From assembly GCA_019055375.1 (NCBI GenBank), contig JAHQIW010006966.1, forward strand, positions 124,001 through 188,000: a stretch of 64,000 bases of DNA. The letters are read 5' to 3'. Below the pieces are notes generated by a model. That model was not told where the DNA came from and did no database searches. It saw nothing but the letters and a program-made list of their open reading frames with translations. Source of the DNA: Parelaphostrongylus tenuis (lineage: Eukaryota > Nematoda > Chromadorea > Rhabditida > Metastrongylidae). Position 1 is the stretch's first letter, and every line of letters begins with the position of its first letter. A program made the translations under genes and the position numbers. Below are positions 44,505-57,559 of the stretch, piece by piece.

Positions 44505-45180
44505 CTTTTCTGTTAGACAGTGACAGTTGGAGAAATGATCTTTTTCGCTGGACAAGAAGTTCTGACAAGAGTGTTAGTAATCATTCGAAAGTTCAAAACT
44601 CTGGATACAGGCCTATGTGCTCTTTTTTGAAAAAACCCTTTCATAACGCCGTAGCAATCGAAAAAAATGTTCTACACCGTCCGCGCGCTTTCACTATGAT
44701 TTCGCTCGTAGCATGAAAATTATATGAATGTGTAGAGGAAACCTCGTAGTATCAGAATCATGCGTCTTATTTAGATACGTATTTTTCGAAAGTGGAGAAA
44801 AATCTCAAATCCAATAGCAAAAACCGCACTTCACATGTGAGTCGCGCCAGCGCGGTTGATATCAATCCACGGCCAGCAGACACGCGGCCTATGCAACGGT
44901 TTCCAGGAGTTAAGCACAGGGTTGGAATCGTCGTCGGGACTTACGCTATCGTATGGTCACCGACAGTTTCAGGGAACAGTCATATGCTGCGAAGAATGTG
45001 CGTGTGTGATACAAAAGTTTTCTTTCTGCTAGAGCGCTACAGAAAGGTTTCTTCAAAAAAAAAGCCAGTAGTATAGTGGCCAGAGATTTAAACCAAATGA
45101 TTGCTAGGACTCTAACGAAGATTTTTGTGCGGCGAAAGGAGCGTTTCTTTATTTGTCCACGTCTGACGGAAAAGAGCATA
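44505..45180. mobile_element. FB1 foldback element copy
   Basis: Left TTTCTGTTAGACAGTGAC... and right end in reverse complement TTTTCCGTCAGACGTGGAC... pair over about 80 bp, through TCGCTGGACAA and GTAATCATTCG. An internal inverted pair (CAACGGTTTCCAGGAGTTAA side) is present. Confidence 0.75.
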
Positions 45181-47130
45181 ATTTTATTTTATATAGCAGA
45201 ATAACGTAAGCAGTGAATTAATTGCGACTTTGTTAGTTTACGAGTAAATTGTCTCTTAGCAATCGTTTCTTTTTCTTAATCTTGCTAATGACATACTAAT
45301 GACGGATTTGGTCTCAATTTTCTCGAATTTCGCGCTTGGGGCTTGACAGAGGCTATAAGTGAGGTGTTGCTAATATGCAAAGTAGATTGAGTTTTTGTGA
45401 AGTATCTTAAAATATCTCACAAGTTGTTTCTTTACATCGCCATTGCAGTAAAGTTTGGTCAAAAATAAATGCTTCCAGTTTAATGTCGTTCTCATATGGG
45501 TTGACTAGCAACCACTGTAAATAATCCCTGGCCTTGTTATAAGTTTTGACAGAAAACACGCGTATGGAGCTGTTGTTTGAGGTGCTCTGCAATACATTTA
45601 CGAACCTTGATTCAGAACAGCATCAGGCATAACTAAACAGTCAACGTTCTGAGTTTTTTAGATTGGAGTCAAGCCAGATTTGTCTGCTAGGATATTGATC
45701 ACTGAATGGATATTTAATTATGTCCACCTAAGTCATTAATTAAAGCAATTATGTATTTAAGAGCGGGCCTAGTGGTTGGCGAGGGATCAGGAAGCAAGTT
45801 TCTGGTTCGACCCATTTCTTCCACATTCATTTGCAGCAGTCAAGAGAACGTTCAAGAAAGTATCTGCTCGGCCAATCTTAAGACTGTAAGTAAAATAATG
45901 GTCTTGACCGGCATTCGAGAACATCCATGAAGACGACGAAATTCTCACGCAGCAGCCAAAATCACAAGTGCAATATTTGAAACCATATGGGGAGGACGAT
46001 TGCGAGGAAACGAATTTGATTGAAGAAGTGGTGGGATCTACGCACTAAATTGTATTGACGAGTTGTGGTTTAAAAAATATGCATTCAATCTCTTCGATGA
46101 CATTAAATGCGTTAATCTTCATCTGTTGCTGACCAGCAGGTCGATCACAACGGCCGAGTGTCTAAACCAGTGCTCTTAAGCAAATAGCACTGAAGCTTCT
46201 AAGTGAATACTGGCATGTAGCCCCTCTAAAAAGCCGACAAACCTAATTTGTGATACGAAAAAAACTTCAGTAAATATTAACTGAAATTGAAGTCATAAAA
46301 GAGTTAGCGTCTTTGAACAATATCAAAATTCTTTTGTATAAGACAGCTTCATTCCAGAACTTTCGAAAAGCATCGCGTTGTGACGGAGATGTTTTCGGAT
46401 AATTTTGATTCTCATACTGCAAATGTGTGTCAAAAAAGTTATCTGAGAAATGAGAGGTTCGTGAGACACTTAAAAGAGGATTCGCCGCAATGTGTTTGAA
46501 AATGCATAATATGCGTTCATCAGCTATAATTTAGAAGATGATAATGATTGAATTTCAAGAGCGCTTTCAAGCATGTGGAGCTCCTGATGTTCTTTATCCT
46601 TTCGAAATGTTTTTCTGGTTCTTTCCATAGAAATGAGCTAAAATAACCTGTTGTATAAGATGAAGAAAACGTGCGTTCTCCCTGTAATTGGCATGCATTG
46701 TCTCTGGTAGGTCAACTAACGCCCATACCCATGTAGGTGTTAGTTCGGCGGCCTTTAACCATGCTTCACTGAAATGACAAAAGATGAAATTGCAGTGGTA
46801 ATCAGCCCTGTTTTCTGTATTATTGAAGTAGAAACCTCTGAAAAAATCTAATTCGTTTGCATTTACAGTCAGCTCAATTTTACTGCTCTATCAACTACTT
46901 AACCTTCAGTTCACGACCGAGACGTTATGAAGCCTTATTACCGCTTACCTGTCCAGTAGTGGTGTTACACGATATCGACAATGAATACTGCAATGAGAGT
47001 TTCTCGAATTGATCTTGTTAATTATGTGACCTCGTTTCATTTCCCATTACGATCTCGTCGTAGCTTATCATCTCTCCGAGTTATCTTCATTATTTATTAG
47101 ATTCAATTATTCGCCAGTATTACTCAAATA
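45181..47130. other. No supported gene; one tRNA-like stretch
   Basis: 45770-45835 plus has an A-box-like TAGTGGTTGGCGAGG and a B-box-like GGTTCGACCC 45-50 bases apart, but no paired acceptor ends. Otherwise nothing is recognised. Confidence 0.35.
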
Positions 47131-47135
47131 ACTCG

Positions 47136-47310
47136 TATTTATGAATACCTAGGAGAATTGAGTGATGAGCAAAAACATGGCCTCAGGCGGGAATCGAACC
47201 CGCGTTTCATCCTATCCTGATACCGCCTGAAGCTATGTTTTTGCTCATGACTCATCTCTTAGGTATTTATGAAACATCATAACACTGCGAAAAAGTAGTA
47301 AAATTACTAG
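47136..47310. repeat. Head-to-head pair of truncated SINE-A copies
   Basis: 47136-47213 is minus-oriented (GAGAATTGAGTGATGAGC, GGCGGGAATCGAACCCGCG). 47214-47310 is plus-oriented (ACCGCCTGAAGC, TTTTGCTCATGACTCATC, tail to AAATTACTAG). Each lacks its 5' half; they meet at the tRNA-like region. Confidence 0.75.
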
Positions 47311-47334
47311 ATTTTTTAAGTATCATATCTAACA

Positions 47335-47604
47335 GTGGTCGTCAGCTCAACTGGGTTTATAAAGCGAAATCGCATATCCGACCAAACCTGTCAAAGGTTG
47401 GTGGCTGGCAGCTAACATGGAGATGTTGAAGAATGAATAGTGGCGCAAATGTGCCTCGGTGGTTAGTGGTAGTAGCACGCGTCTCTGGTATTGTTGAAAC
47501 GCTGGTTCGATTCCCGCCCGAGGCCGTGTTTTGGCTCATCACTCAATTCTCTTGGGCATTTATAAAACATCATATCACTACGAAAAAACAGTGGAATTAC
47601 TAGT
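47335..47604 (+). repeat. SINE-A, reference copy with upstream module
   Basis: The tRNA-like part is 47453-47525: GCCTCGG and CCGAGGC form a 7-bp acceptor-like stem, TGGTTAGTGGTAG resembles the Gly-tRNA D-arm/A-box, and GGTTCGATTCCC is a B-box. The anticodon arm is not paired, so this is not a working tRNA. The tail runs GTGTTTTGGCTCATCACTCA ... CATCATATCACTACG ... AATTACTAG. An upstream module (CATATCCGACCAAACCTGTC..., 47390 onward) is shared with the copy at 63.5 kb. Confidence 0.8.
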
Positions 47605-50600
47605 TCTTGAATACCTCGTATTTAATTTATTCACACCAGACTGAAGATTGAAAATTTCCACTGCCATAGGCGGAGTCTGCTGCACTGTTGAATGTGCCAA
47701 AGGCAGGAATAAACGAATCACAAGGAATGAAATTCTTTGCATAACAGAGGACAATAAGCTTCAAATTGAATTACATTCGGATCATTTTCAGAGCCTGACG
47801 ATGAACGGTTTGCGAATTAAAAAATCTGATGCAAGCTCCAAAGGTGAAATTCTTCGATTGACAGCTAACTTGAGACTGGTAACGAATTCTTATTCAGGCA
47901 ACGTTTCGGCGTCTTTGCTTCTCTGAAAACTAGGTTGAACCGAGCTGGTTGTCCACAGTTATTTCTTCTTTCAATTCGATGCTTTTCTCAACCTCATGTT
48001 AGCTAACCAGTGAAAAAAACATTTTAATTAGCTCCACCTCAACAGAGGGTAAATTGCTCTTTGAAATCAGTTCCAAATCCGAAGACTGATTCTAATCATT
48101 GCTCTACCTTGCTAGGATGAAGATTATAGCTGTGCGAAATTGAGTGGTGGTTGCAAAAGATTACTGGCTAAATAACAGAACTTTATTCCGTTAATTTCCA
48201 TTTATCTTTTTACAGTTTTGATTTACAAGCTTTTGAAATGTTAAATGAACACCAGAAAGATTAAGATTATGATCATTGAGGTACGGTAGCAGTTTAAAAG
48301 AGTGAGGAATGTCGCCAAATGAAAACATAGATTTGTTATAAAAGTTCTCAGGGGTTCTGGATAAGCAAATCCTAGTGCTTTCTTTATTCTCTCTTTAAGA
48401 CTAGTCTGCACTTCCAGAAACACAAATTCAAATAACTGGTCATTCAATTAGAAAATTTCATAGAGAACATTACACTCGACTATGCATGTTTTGTAGCTAT
48501 TTTAAAAACTACAATTTTTTTTATCTACGTATTTATTCACAAAAGTAGCCAAAAATTAATGAGCTTCGTTAAATCTCCTCATGAAATATTCTTCATCTTC
48601 GCGAGAATTTCAAAGGTCAATGGTGGGAATTTTTTAAACGTCACTTTAGAGATAAAACTTGTCGACATTAGGGAGACTGGAAGAAAATGAGAATGGTTGA
48701 GTCAAGCAGAGATATCTGACCTTATGGCGTCGTTAATCAAAGCCGGATTTTGTTTGCAGAGCACGTTCCACGAGTGTACGACGTGTTTTCGATGAGTCGT
48801 CGATCGCCTTGTGCTCTGATTGCCCATCACATGAAGCTGACAACCCTTAACACAAGAAGATGTCAAGAATATAAGCGACATCTCAACAATATGCACTTTT
48901 CGGCAATACGTTTCGTTGTCCGAACGTTTCTAGGGAGTCAGAATCTTCTTTGATAAGTTCATAAAATCGCAAAGTGAAAAGCAAGTCATCACTAAAGGAG
49001 TAGTATGATTATTGATAAAAATTCAAAATTTGAAGATTATTAAAAATATTCAGAAGACATCATTCTCTAACAGATCACGAAAATCCATCACACGTACTGA
49101 AGTAGATAAAGAGTCAATGATAGAGAGAATACATCTTTTTATGGATTTCTCATTATTTTAACGGAAGACGATATAAAATTGGCAACATTCTAGTTAACGA
49201 AGTGACGACGACGAGATCTCGTCTTTTGAAATCACATACCTTGCAACGGTTATTTTGGTACGCAACGTCTTACCCTGGAGTGCTTGTAATGCGTTGAAAG
49301 TTTTACTCATGCAAGTATTTCCACAGAGTTTATTTCGTTCTATCGGCTAACGGAATTAGTTGGAAATAGTCAAGGCAAGTGGCAAATTTTGTGAGAGCAG
49401 CTTTTTTGAGCCAGTTGGAATTTCACATTCGAAGTTCACAGGCTATCGATTGGTTACAAAAAGTGTACGAAAAGACTTCTTTGCACAAAAGTAGAGCATT
49501 GGAAAGAACTGTGGTACCTATAGAAGCCACAATTCTTTGTAGGTGCAATGAAATTTTGTTATCGTAGTCATAACTTAACTTTGCCCTCATAGTTCCAATG
49601 TCCTAAATGCAAACAACACCCTTTACGCACAGACTTCAGTGCTTCAGACGAATGTCCTTTGTTAGTCTGAATACTATTACTTTGAGACAAGCGCAGAAAT
49701 GTTGTCGATCTGCGGAGGAAAACTGATTTAAACGACATAAATCACAGTGAAAGCGGACGAACACTGAGGAAGTCTCTGTCGTTTCGCTGCCTAAACTCGC
49801 GCGCTTCCTTTAAGGACAACGGAAAGTGCATAGAACTTTGGGGTGTACAAGACTTCAAAGTATACATAATGCCGTGCACGATATGCTCTGTAAAATGATA
49901 TGCAATAGATCACTTATGGCTGTGGTAGTAGAGCTTTTCAAGCACTTACAAAAAAGTGGGACTTCCTTAAAAGCTCCACTTTTGACACTGGATTAATAAT
50001 GTTAAGAAAAGTTTTTCCTGACTTTTTTGTGATCAATCGCGATGACTTATCAAATGTAGATGTGAAATATTAGATGACCCACAGAAGCTATCGCTTCGAT
50101 AAATTGTCACATGATTATTTGCAATAAATCCACTAAAAAAAAAACAAAATAAACCTTGTGAAGCGCTCAATGATGCGATTTTTGTGACCAGTCCACTCGA
50201 TACAAGTCTCCTGAGTGAGCTATCATTTTATTACAGCGAAAAACACTCTATAAACATCAAATTAAGTGTCATTTCATGAGCGTCTATGCGCCTTTTCACT
50301 GGCTACAATCTTTACGCTGTACTCTCTCTCCTGCTCTTCTCAACACCAATGGATTCTTCTTTGCAAAATGATCGCCCGAAACTCCACGAACCACGCACAC
50401 CATAGCATTACTAAACCTCAAACTATCGACTGATTACCAGAACTCCGGAAAAAAGCTTCCGTGGTCAAAATAAACGATTGAAAAAAGTGAGACTCCCTGG
50501 AAGCCGCTACGTAGCCATTGTGCTGAATAGAAAACATTTTGGAATGGGCACAACTCGTCGCGAAGACGGGATGTTCAGTTTTTAAGTGCAACGTAGCGAA

Positions 50601-51870
50601 GTTGTTTGGTAATGCACATTATAGATTTACTAGAAAAAAGTAAAATATATAATGTGGATGCGTATTTCCATCCGAAGATATAAATTACCCCGAATGCCTC
50701 GAAGGAGCAAGTAGTTTAGAGGCCGCATGGCGCCTTCTAATAGCATCCAAGGTCTGAACATTGACTAAAGCAAACCTCTCCTTGTTCTGAAATGCGAAAA
50801 AAAGCTGGGAAATTCCTGTCATAGGCTTACAGGCTTTAAATAAGTTCTCTGTATGTGCGTACACATATTTATGTATGCGCAAATACATATTCTTGTGTGG
50901 AAGCGGATTGTACCCTGCACGTCTCTTTGAATTAAAGCCTACGGCTGTCTGATGAGGAAGCGCATATGCCCTATGGCAAAATTCGGCGCCCCATGAGAAT
51001 AACGATAAAATGCGGTAGCGAAAATAAATTTTTTTTCTTGCGAGCGACAAATAGAAGGGACATAAATGATAGCAGTAGTTTTACCTTTTCAAATATCTTC
51101 AATACACTGCGTATAGAAGATCATTGATTACAGTTGAAGAAAAATAGCATCTACAGATAAGATAATGGGGTGAAAGAGGACGAAGCAAAGAATAACCAAA
51201 GAATCAAAAGAGGATTACAAAGGAAATGGAAACCATCAAAAAAGCTCATTAACACTTTTTCTTTTATCGATACCGGAATGGAACCGTTATTAATCTTCTA
51301 TGCATCTGCACTGACCATGTACAACTTTAGTTGATGCCAACCAAATAATTCAGATCTGCGAAAATAAAACAGTCCACATGTACGCTCGTTTATAAATCAT
51401 AAGATATAATGCTGATGTGTAGACAATTGTATTAGCTCCTCTGATCAGCTTTTCGAGGCTTTCTAATGATTCTTTGAGATTACAAGGTAAGATTGCGCTC
51501 AGATATATTAAGTGAAGGAACTTGATAAGAGTTTGAAGAAAAAGTGGCAAATGAAAAAATGAGCAGAGAGAAACAATAAAGGTTATTGGAAGAGTTATCT
51601 CGATCACTAAGGACAATTTGAATTTATAAAACTAATAAGGCTTTGTTCCAAAGACAAATTATATGCATTGCAACGTTAGCATTTTTTACAATTTCTTTTT
51701 GACTAGAATCATTTTCAACCTTATGTTAGCTGGGTGTTTTCTGTTACGTAATAAATATCAATAAAATCTTTACAATGTATAATCTAAGTGAATTCATTAT
51801 TTTTACTATCTTCTAGCAGTGATGTGATATTTTGAACATATAGCTGAAAGTACTGAGTAGTATGTATAAC
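47605..51870. other. No supported gene
   Basis: Open frames at 47648-47926 plus (92 codons) and 50685-51050 minus (121 codons) are the longest, and neither has a recognisable domain or splice context. The sequence at 50900-51000 is richer in G+C than its surroundings. Confidence 0.4.
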
Positions 51871-51879
51871 AAACGCTAT

Positions 51880-52080
51880 TCGGCGGGGGTCAAACCCGTG
51901 TTTCACAATACCACGGGCGCCTGCTACCACTACCAGTCCGTCACTGATAGTTACGATAGTTTATATCGAAAAAACGCAGAGGTGACATCTATGGTGTAGT
52001 GGTAGCACGTGCCCCAGTTAGGGGTGAAACGCGAGTTCAGCTCCACTTGATGCCTAGTTTCTTATATACCACTCAATACT
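51880..52080. repeat. Head-to-head pair of SINE-A heads
   Basis: 51880-51946 minus: ACTGGTAGTGGTAGCAGGCG ... GGGTTTGACCCCCGCCG. 51986-52080 plus: ATGGTGTAGTGGTAGCACGT ... GAGTTCAGCTCC ... TATACCACTCAATAC. Here the two 5' ends face each other, with about 40 bp between them. Confidence 0.65.
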
Positions 52081-52089
52081 TTCAAATTA

Positions 52090-54430
52090 ATTTCAGTCGT
52101 GGAGAAAGAGAACTAGGAAATTGAAACTCGTATAGAGATTAGGCATTTCTAGAACAAAAAGCAATTCTTAACAAAACAGGTTGCGTGCTACGTTCGTCAT
52201 ATATTTTTCTTGCCAAGTTTTGCTTCATTAGTGTTCCACAGCAATTATTCATAGTGAAAAAACGGCTTAAAAACTTATTCTCTACGCTAAAATAGGAAAA
52301 TTTCTTCAGTCTGTAGTGTGTCCATCTGTCCACAAGCGCCCGCTAACATCAACAGAACTATTTTATTATCTACACTATAGCCCAAAAACTACTGAGAATT
52401 TCTCTATGAGCGAGATGTTTGAGAAGCTGAAAACAATGTGGATTCATAGAAAAGATTTTTTTAAACATCGTAGTGCGAATATGATTCGTTACAACTGCTA
52501 TTTGGTTTTCAAGTCGTAAAGAATAATAACTTCTGCAAAGTAAAAACAGCTGTTTTTCCGAATTTCTAAACGAAATCCGAGAAGATACAGACGTTGACAA
52601 TGCACTGGAGAACGAACATTACAAGTTCAACCACTTTTATTTCTAATTACCAGACTGGACTTGAAAAGTTGTACAGAGTTCGCTGGGTGGGCTTCAAAAT
52701 TCGTATTTCATCGATCTGCGACTATATACCTTCCGTTCTGTGATCGTGATCTCAACATCCTTGAAATTATTAAAATGTAATAATAATCTAACTTTGAGTA
52801 TAGATATTTTGATGTGAAGCTAAAGGTGTTCGCTATCTTGCACCGTGAGTGAAAATTAGTAAGTATTGGCCTTCAAATTCTGGAGTATCCATTGGGCTAA
52901 AAATAGCATCAAAATTCTGCGGTTTGAATTGTCAAAGTATTCCTGATGTTTCAGCAAAAATTATGGAGCTAGTTTTCTCGGCTGACGTAAAAGTTTTTGC
53001 ACACCACTACTCTACATTATTGGGAACTAATATTCACAGTGATATATAAATCGTATAGAGAAAAAGAAGATGACAACCGAACTGCAACTTCGTCTCAACT
53101 CATTAACTCGCTCTCCATGGAATAACAACACTTCAGTGAAATTTGCGAAGACCGCACTCTTATCATTTTCTTGTTCTTCGTCCGAGTTCTCTTTGGATTT
53201 CAAAAAGCAAGATCAGAACTCCACTAAAGTTATCTAAGAACTACTAATAGAAATGAGTGTGACAGCTTTCAAAAAGTGTTGAACTATTGCAAAAAATGAT
53301 TTTTTAGGGAGGTAAGATGCGTAGAATTCTAGAATAGGTCATGCGGGCTATTCATGTATCAAAAAAGCGCTTCGCACGTGGACAATGACTGAAAGTCGAA
53401 AAATAGATGTAGTTAGAGGGCTCATTTGGAGTAAAAAATGAGCCGAAGCCGTAGTGATAGCATGCTACTACATTCAAAAATATCTGATGAAATAAGCAGA
53501 GAATGTCTCAAGGTGATCATCTAATGTTCTAAAAATCAAATTCAGGGTGAACCACTCACCGTAGCTGTCAAAAAGATGAGTGGGCGGCTTCCGAAAGAGG
53601 CTCTTTACTCGAAGCGTGCCCCACCTCTTTTCCTGTCATCGGTTAGGCGGGTGAATTCGATTTTCGAAAAGACCACTCCAACGACTTCAGCCGAAGCTCT
53701 TCACAGCTAGCTACGTTCCCACGTTACCCTTATCTCGTCCATAAATATGAATTTAGCTTTTTCAGTCCTAGTCCTCCTAGTGTGAAGCAATAATATTAGC
53801 TATTGTGACAAACACCTGAATAATGAGCTTAATCGTCATCTCATGTCAAATAAGCAAAATTACGGATAAGGTCATTTGAGCAAGAGGTAATCACGGCTTA
53901 CATAAACATTTTCTCGTGTGCAAAGGGTCGACTTTTCACGATCCTTGACATTATTAATGATATCTGAAAATCGAGAAAAGTTATCTTGATAAGCTCACGC
54001 GAGTTGGTAAGTAGTAGTGGTAGTAACCTCCTTCTCTCGTATTGTCTCGTATCTTCTCGCATTGTTTAGACACTGAATAGACATCATATTTATCATGGTT
54101 ACTTTGGCTATTATCTATTGCATTCGCTTTGCTGTCTTGAAACCCTTTCTATCCACGAGGGGGCGTGATCCGTTGCGACTTGCGAATCTGCCGTTCAGAC
54201 TCTTCCAGAACAGTCACATTTCAAAAAATGGCTAATCCACAATTCGAATATGGAGGAGCAGTCCAATTTGGGCTCTTATTATCACCATTGCATAGGGCAA
54301 GATATCAATTTCTCCACGCTCGTCGATCCTTGAGGAAACCCTATGCATTCGCCGTCAAAATCTAGTTTCATTCAATTTGATTCAATAGACATCTGGCTTC
54401 TACAATGACTCAGAGTGGTTTACCAGGCAA
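52090..54430. other. No supported gene
   Basis: Only short open frames. 54165-54365 plus reads MANPQFEYGGAVQFGLLLSP without any family I know. Confidence 0.4.
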
Positions 54431-54565
54431 GGCAAGTCTGGCAGCATTTCACCGACCATGAAGGGATAGAAGGCTTGATGAGCTTTGAGCACAGGGTTGA
54501 ACCACTGATCATTAATTGATCGACCGTGTGTGTCACAGAGCATCTCTAAGCACTGCTCCACCAGC
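54431..54565 (-). repeat. SINE-B copy, diverged
   Basis: Minus strand: GCTGGTGGAGCAGTGCTTAG, GATGCTCTGTGACAC, a B-box-like GGTTCAACCC and AGCTCATCAAGCCTTCTATC, in the SINE-B order. More diverged than the copies at 12.75 and 40.4 kb. Confidence 0.65.
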
Positions 54566-54617
54566 GTTCATGTTGCCACTGCAGCATAACTTTATCTCCA
54601 AGAATGCGTAGTGATAT

Positions 54618-54795
54618 GTATAACTGTGAACCTCAAGCGAGAGTTCAACCTTAGTCTGACCCATATCGGGCACGCGTGCTACCATTACACTACAGTGACG
54701 GATGTTCTGCTCCCATTATTACTGAGATATAATGTATTGGAGTTGTCAGCAATTGACCGTCAAGGGTTCCGTGTGGCAAGCACATATTGGCATTA
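54618..54795 (-). repeat. SINE-A copy, diverged, with upstream module
   Basis: Minus strand: upstream module (AACCCTTGACGGTCAATTGC), then TGTAGTGTAATGGTAGCACG and a B-box remnant GGTTGAACTCTCGC. Confidence 0.6.
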
Positions 54796-55084
54796 GTTGA
54801 TTATTATTTCTCATATATTCAATATAAATTCTATATTTCACTGTTTTTAAACAATGACATGGTGTTACAAACAGACATCTAAGTATTCCAAAGGGTGGTA
54901 CCTATAACCTCGGCAATCCAATAATTCCTTGTTTTTTCTTCTCAAGCCAAATCAAGGTGTATATATGAGAATGTTAAGTAATATGAAAAAACATTAAACC
55001 CTGTTCACATCACTGCTAAAAAGTAACGAAATAAAGTTTATATACATTACAGATATCCAGTAGCTGGTAGCTTATCTAGTTTTT

Positions 55085-55310
55085 TGAGCCTTGCTTAGTT
55101 ACCAACCAAGTCCGTTGACGGTTGATTGGTGAGAACTTTGCTGCCTTGTATTGCAGAAACAGTAATGAAAGAACAAGGGCCTCGGTGGTGTTGTGGTAGC
55201 ACGCGTCTCCTTGCTTGGGTAAAACACGCGTTTAATTCCTGGATGATGTCAGAGTTTTGCATACCGTTCAGCATTTTTGGGCACTTAGTTGTAACATTGT
55301 AGCACTGCAA
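55085..55310 (+). repeat. SINE-A copy with upstream module
   Basis: Upstream CCAACCAAGTCCGTTGACGG, then GCCTCGGTGGTGTTGTGGTA and GCACGCGTCTCC, a damaged B-box (GTTTAATTCC), and tail TTTTGCATACCGTTCAGCAT. Confidence 0.7.
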
Positions 55311-55347
55311 TAGAGGCACTAAAATCAAGAAATCTCTCAGATTACGA

Positions 55348-55363
55348 ATATATATATATATAT

Positions 55364-55419
<56 letters not shown>
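55348..55419. repeat. (AT)n microsatellite
   Basis: About 72 bp of alternating A and T, interrupted by two G substitutions (TATGTATATGTATA). It lies between two tandem SINE-A copies. Confidence 0.95.
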
Positions 55420-55421
<2 letters not shown>

Positions 55422-55454
55422 AATATCGGTGAGATTAGCTGCGTTCAATGCCGA

Positions 55455-55665
55455 CATACGCTTACCAGACCAAACCCTTGGTTGCTGACTGCTTCCAAGT
55501 TTATATCACAGAACGAGTTTTAACAAAGCAAGGATCTTAGTGGTGTAGTGATACCATGTGCCCTGCTATAGCTGCTATAGGTAAAGCACAGACTGTACTC
55601 CTTCCAGATGTTCGAAGTTTGCATACCGCTCTGCATTCTTGGATATATAATTATAACATTTCAAG
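55455..55665 (+). repeat. SINE-A copy with upstream module, diverged
   Basis: Upstream CCAGACCAAACCCTTGGTTG, head GGATCTTAGTGGTGTAGTGA, tail GTTTGCATACCGCTCTGCAT. Same layout as the copy about 370 bp upstream, so the two form a direct repeat separated by the microsatellite. Confidence 0.65.
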
Positions 55666-55739
55666 ATAGATATATAAGCATTGAAAAAATCATTACATTG
55701 TACTGTGGTTATAATGACTGTACCATCGCAGTCTCTTAT

Positions 55740-57000
55740 TATTATTTTCGGTTCTTTTCCGTTAGACGGCACGAGACTAAAAACTGATCCTATCGCTGAA
55801 CAAGAACTTTTCATAGAAGTGTTAGTTATCATTCGACAGCTTGAATCTCCGGGTAACTCAATGCGTGGCCGCTTTTCCAGGAAAGCCTATTGTAACACGG
55901 TAATATTCAAGATAAAATCATGTTTTACATCGGCCACGTAAGACAACTATTGCCTCACTGTAAGCACAAAAAGCACATGAATGTGTAGACAAAATTTTCT
56001 AGTATCAGAGTCAAGCGTTAATCTGGAAATCTTTTGAAGCGAAAGAACAGTTTCTAATTGAATAACAAAACTCGCACCTTACATATGATCGCCAAGGAGT
56101 TATTCGATCTATGGCCGTATCAAAACAGTTTCATTGGCTCTGCTCCCCACCGCGTAGAACAGCCAGAATATGCATGCTGGGGTACTTGATTTTTGATCTT
56201 TTTTTCACTGCTGCACTGCAGAGAAACGGTCTCGCTAGAAAATAAGCCCAGCGTCGGAATCCTTATTGAATGATTAGCCAGAGAAAGAGCTCTATCTTGC
56301 GAGACAAATGTTTGTGTGAAACACAAATGTTTTCTTTCCGTTGAGTCGTTATAAAATAACTTTCTCAAAAAACCGACCGCACAAGGCTAGGCAGATATTT
56401 AGGCTTTCGAATGGCCACTAACGCCACACGCATATTTCTCGCCGAGCAGAGCTCTTTCTTGTATTATTAGTAATCATGATCGCTTCTGATTCCAACGCTT
56501 TGCTTAGATCCTGATAAGGATTATTATAATCAATCATTCGATAGTGCAATCGTTTCTGACTCCAACGCCGTGCTTACATCCTGATAAGACCGTTTCTCTG
56601 AAGCGCAGCAGGTGAATTAAGTTGAATTCCCATCTGCGATTAAGGGGTTTTTGCCTAAATCACGAGCGGCTGGTTGAGGCAGCCACGTTCGATCATGCGA
56701 TGACCATCAATTTTTCCAGGCATATGAACGAGTAGAGAAGTATCGCGTCAGCAGTTCACGAGATCTCCTCACGAACACCATGTGAATTGGCAAAAGATCA
56801 ACCTGATCGCAGATGGGAATTCAACCTATTTTACCTACAGCGTTGCAGAGAAACGGTCTTTTCAGGATATAAGCACAGTGTCGGAATCAGAAACGATTAC
56901 ATTATCGAGTGATTGCTAGTAGTCCAAGGAAAGAGCTCTATCCGGCGAGAAATATACGCGTGTGAGACTAGTTTTGTGTCGGTATAGAGATGAGAAGGTG
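55740..57000. mobile_element. Composite FB1 region (two overlapping or nested copies)
   Basis: The left end GGTTCTTTTCCGTTAGACGG at 55750 leads into GAACTTTTCATAGAAGTG. An opposing arm ends near 56425 (GGCTTTCGAATGGCCAC). A second set of arms follows: GACTCCAACGC...GCTTAC...CTGATAAG occurs twice at 56479-56585 and in inverted form at 56850-56915. Its centre is an inverted pair TTGAATTCCCATCTGCGATT / GATCGCAGATGGGAATTCAA (56620 and 56808). Confidence 0.65.
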
Positions 57001-57559
57001 CTACAAATTCAGAGCTGTTTAAAGCTCTTTTCTGTTATCACACAAAAAAACCTCTTTTGCTGAACAAAAAAAAAAATCCGTAAACGTCAGTAATCAATCA
57101 AAAACTCAAATCTCGGAAAACTGCTGCACGTATTCGATTTTGAAAAAAACCTTTTTACAATGTTGTAGCACCGAAGATAAGACTATTTTTAACACGCGCC
57201 ACTCGCTTTCATTTTTATAACGCTTATATCTTTCTGGAAGCGCGAACGCTGAAAAACGCCGTCTTAAGATTAATAGGACGCCACTGAACGAACAGGACTA
57301 AAGGATACTTGAATTTATGAAGACGACCAAAACATTTATGATAACTCACAAGTATATAGTCTCCATCTTTAGAGTTGGACATGTGATCCTTCAATAGGAG
57401 ATATCAAGATGAAACAGGCAAATTCACAGAGAGAAAAGGCAATATTTTGTGTAGTTAAGTCACTACTTGCCTAAAATCATGCACACGATCGGCACTTCTT
57501 GATTCTTTTTTTCGCAGGAAGGAAAAAGTTACAAAATTCAAAACGCAAAATTCATGATC

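Noticed and set aside
47453..47525. Possible intact tRNA-Gly gene
   Set aside because: Acceptor-like ends and T-arm are good but the anticodon arm does not pair and the T-stem has a mismatch. The same sequence is repeated with a constant tail, so it is a repeat, not a tRNA gene.
49379..49567. Possible mariner-like N-terminal frame
   Set aside because: Similarity to the helix-turn-helix pattern is too weak and unsupported on either side.
50930..50960. CTGATGAGGAAGCGCATATG as another hammerhead core
   Set aside because: Has CUGAUGA but no closing stem II followed by GAAA; chance match.
50685..51050. 121-codon minus-strand frame as a gene
   Set aside because: Longest frame in its region but no domain, signal or splice support. 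Left unassigned.
55348..55419. Possible CRISPR or satellite array
   Set aside because: It is a simple AT dinucleotide run; no spaced direct repeats of CRISPR type exist anywhere in the window.
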